Below, one piece after another: positions 63,873-64,000 of a stretch of 64,000 nucleotides of DNA. The DNA is taken from contig NZ_CP047167.1 of the NCBI RefSeq assembly GCF_016806125.1, forward strand, positions 49,886 through 113,885, read 5' to 3'. The DNA is from Ponticoccus alexandrii (GTDB lineage: Bacteria; Pseudomonadota; Alphaproteobacteria; Rhodobacterales; Rhodobacteraceae). The notes beneath the pieces were generated by a model. It was not told the origin of the DNA. It did no database searches and saw only the letters and a program-made list of their open reading frames with translations. Within the stretch, counting starts at the first letter, position 1. Every line of letters starts with the position of its first letter. Made by a program: the position numbers and the translations under genes.

Positions 63873-64000
63873 AAGCGCGCCTTGTGCCGGATCTCGGCAG
63901 GACCTTCGGTTCGAAAGATCCTCAGCAGACGTTGGATTTGTCCACGGCTCAGCGCCAGCAGGTTCGCCGCAGTCGTTGCCGTCATGCGGCCCTGCACAAC
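63873..64000 (-). mobile_element. ISNCY/IS1202-type transposase N-terminal fragment
   Basis: On the minus strand the frame entering from the right edge reads GRMTATTAANLLALSRGQIQ then RLLRIFRTEGPAEIRHKAR, the helix-turn-helix start of IS1202/ISNCY transposases. Homology stops at RHKAR where the IS3 remnant begins. The start codon may lie at 63997 or beyond the window. Confidence 0.7.

Noticed and set aside
1..64000. tRNA, rRNA or CRISPR arrays
   Set aside because: No cloverleaf-like sequence with a CCA-type end, no rRNA-like segment and no regularly spaced repeats were seen by eye; a dedicated scan was not possible.

Overview
The window looks like a replicon of a Roseobacter-group or related Rhodobacteraceae bacterium (Alphaproteobacteria). 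This rests on the high G+C, the five-step hut pathway with HutF and HutG, an Aap/Bzt-type general amino-acid transporter, polyhydroxybutyrate/ketone-body genes, and remnants of IS66, IS5, IS3 and IS1202-type elements. No rRNA, tRNA or CRISPR was seen. Toxin-antitoxin genes and transposon debris hint at a plasmid, chromid or genomic-island setting, but nothing here proves it.

Layout. 0-3.2 kb: surface-polysaccharide genes on the minus strand (GlfT2-like glycosyltransferase coupled to a sulfotransferase-like protein). 3.4-4.7 kb: dead IS66 and integrase-type transposase fragments. 4.7-11 kb: envelope/stress block with a two-component system, an HdeD-type membrane protein, MprF and a rhomboid-like protein. 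11.1-18.0 kb: a closely packed minus-strand run of nine genes, from patatin, acetoacetate decarboxylase, cytochrome b561 and a 3-hydroxybutyrate dehydrogenase broken by one amber codon, through three small stress-type proteins, to an EmrAB-type efflux pair. 18.1-20.6 kb: a frameshifted secreted protein, a small orphan gene, a DUF1778/GNAT toxin-antitoxin pair with a clear operator, and more IS debris. 20.6-34.3 kb: a complete histidine-utilisation locus (hutC, D, F, I, H, G, U), a polar amino-acid ABC transporter, and an aminotransferase/FAD-dependent 2-hydroxyacid dehydrogenase pair that may feed histidine-derived keto or hydroxy acids into the same route. 34.8-43.9 kb: a dipeptide-type ABC transporter with a serine hydrolase, then LysR, GntR and GST genes. 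43.9-53.7 kb: three adjacent MmgE/PrpD paralogues, a full Aap/Bzt amino-acid transporter, and a divergent MetC-like C-S lyase. 53.7-56.0 kb: a gene graveyard (lipocalin N-terminus, IS5 ends, a deleted fourth MmgE/PrpD copy, an M28 peptidase C-terminus, IS5 and IS3 fragments).

The most unusual part is 56.2-63.1 kb. It is a visibly more A+T-rich island bounded on both sides by IS debris. One strand carries an acyl carrier protein, FabG-like reductase, AMP-dependent acyl ligase, LuxE-family acyl-protein synthetase and GNAT transferase, all overlapping or touching. The opposite strand carries a LuxC-family acyl-CoA reductase and a hydrolase-TPR fusion. There is no luciferase. The set could activate, reduce and transfer a short or hydroxylated acyl group, perhaps to an amino sugar, or make an aldehyde. 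The exact product cannot be read from the sequence.

Regulatory structure includes a 20-bp motif present in both divergent hut promoters, palindromes in the aap/metC divergent promoter that resemble half sites upstream of the gntR gene, a perfect 9-bp inverted repeat at the toxin-antitoxin promoter, and a strong hairpin directly after the binding-protein gene in all three ABC operons.
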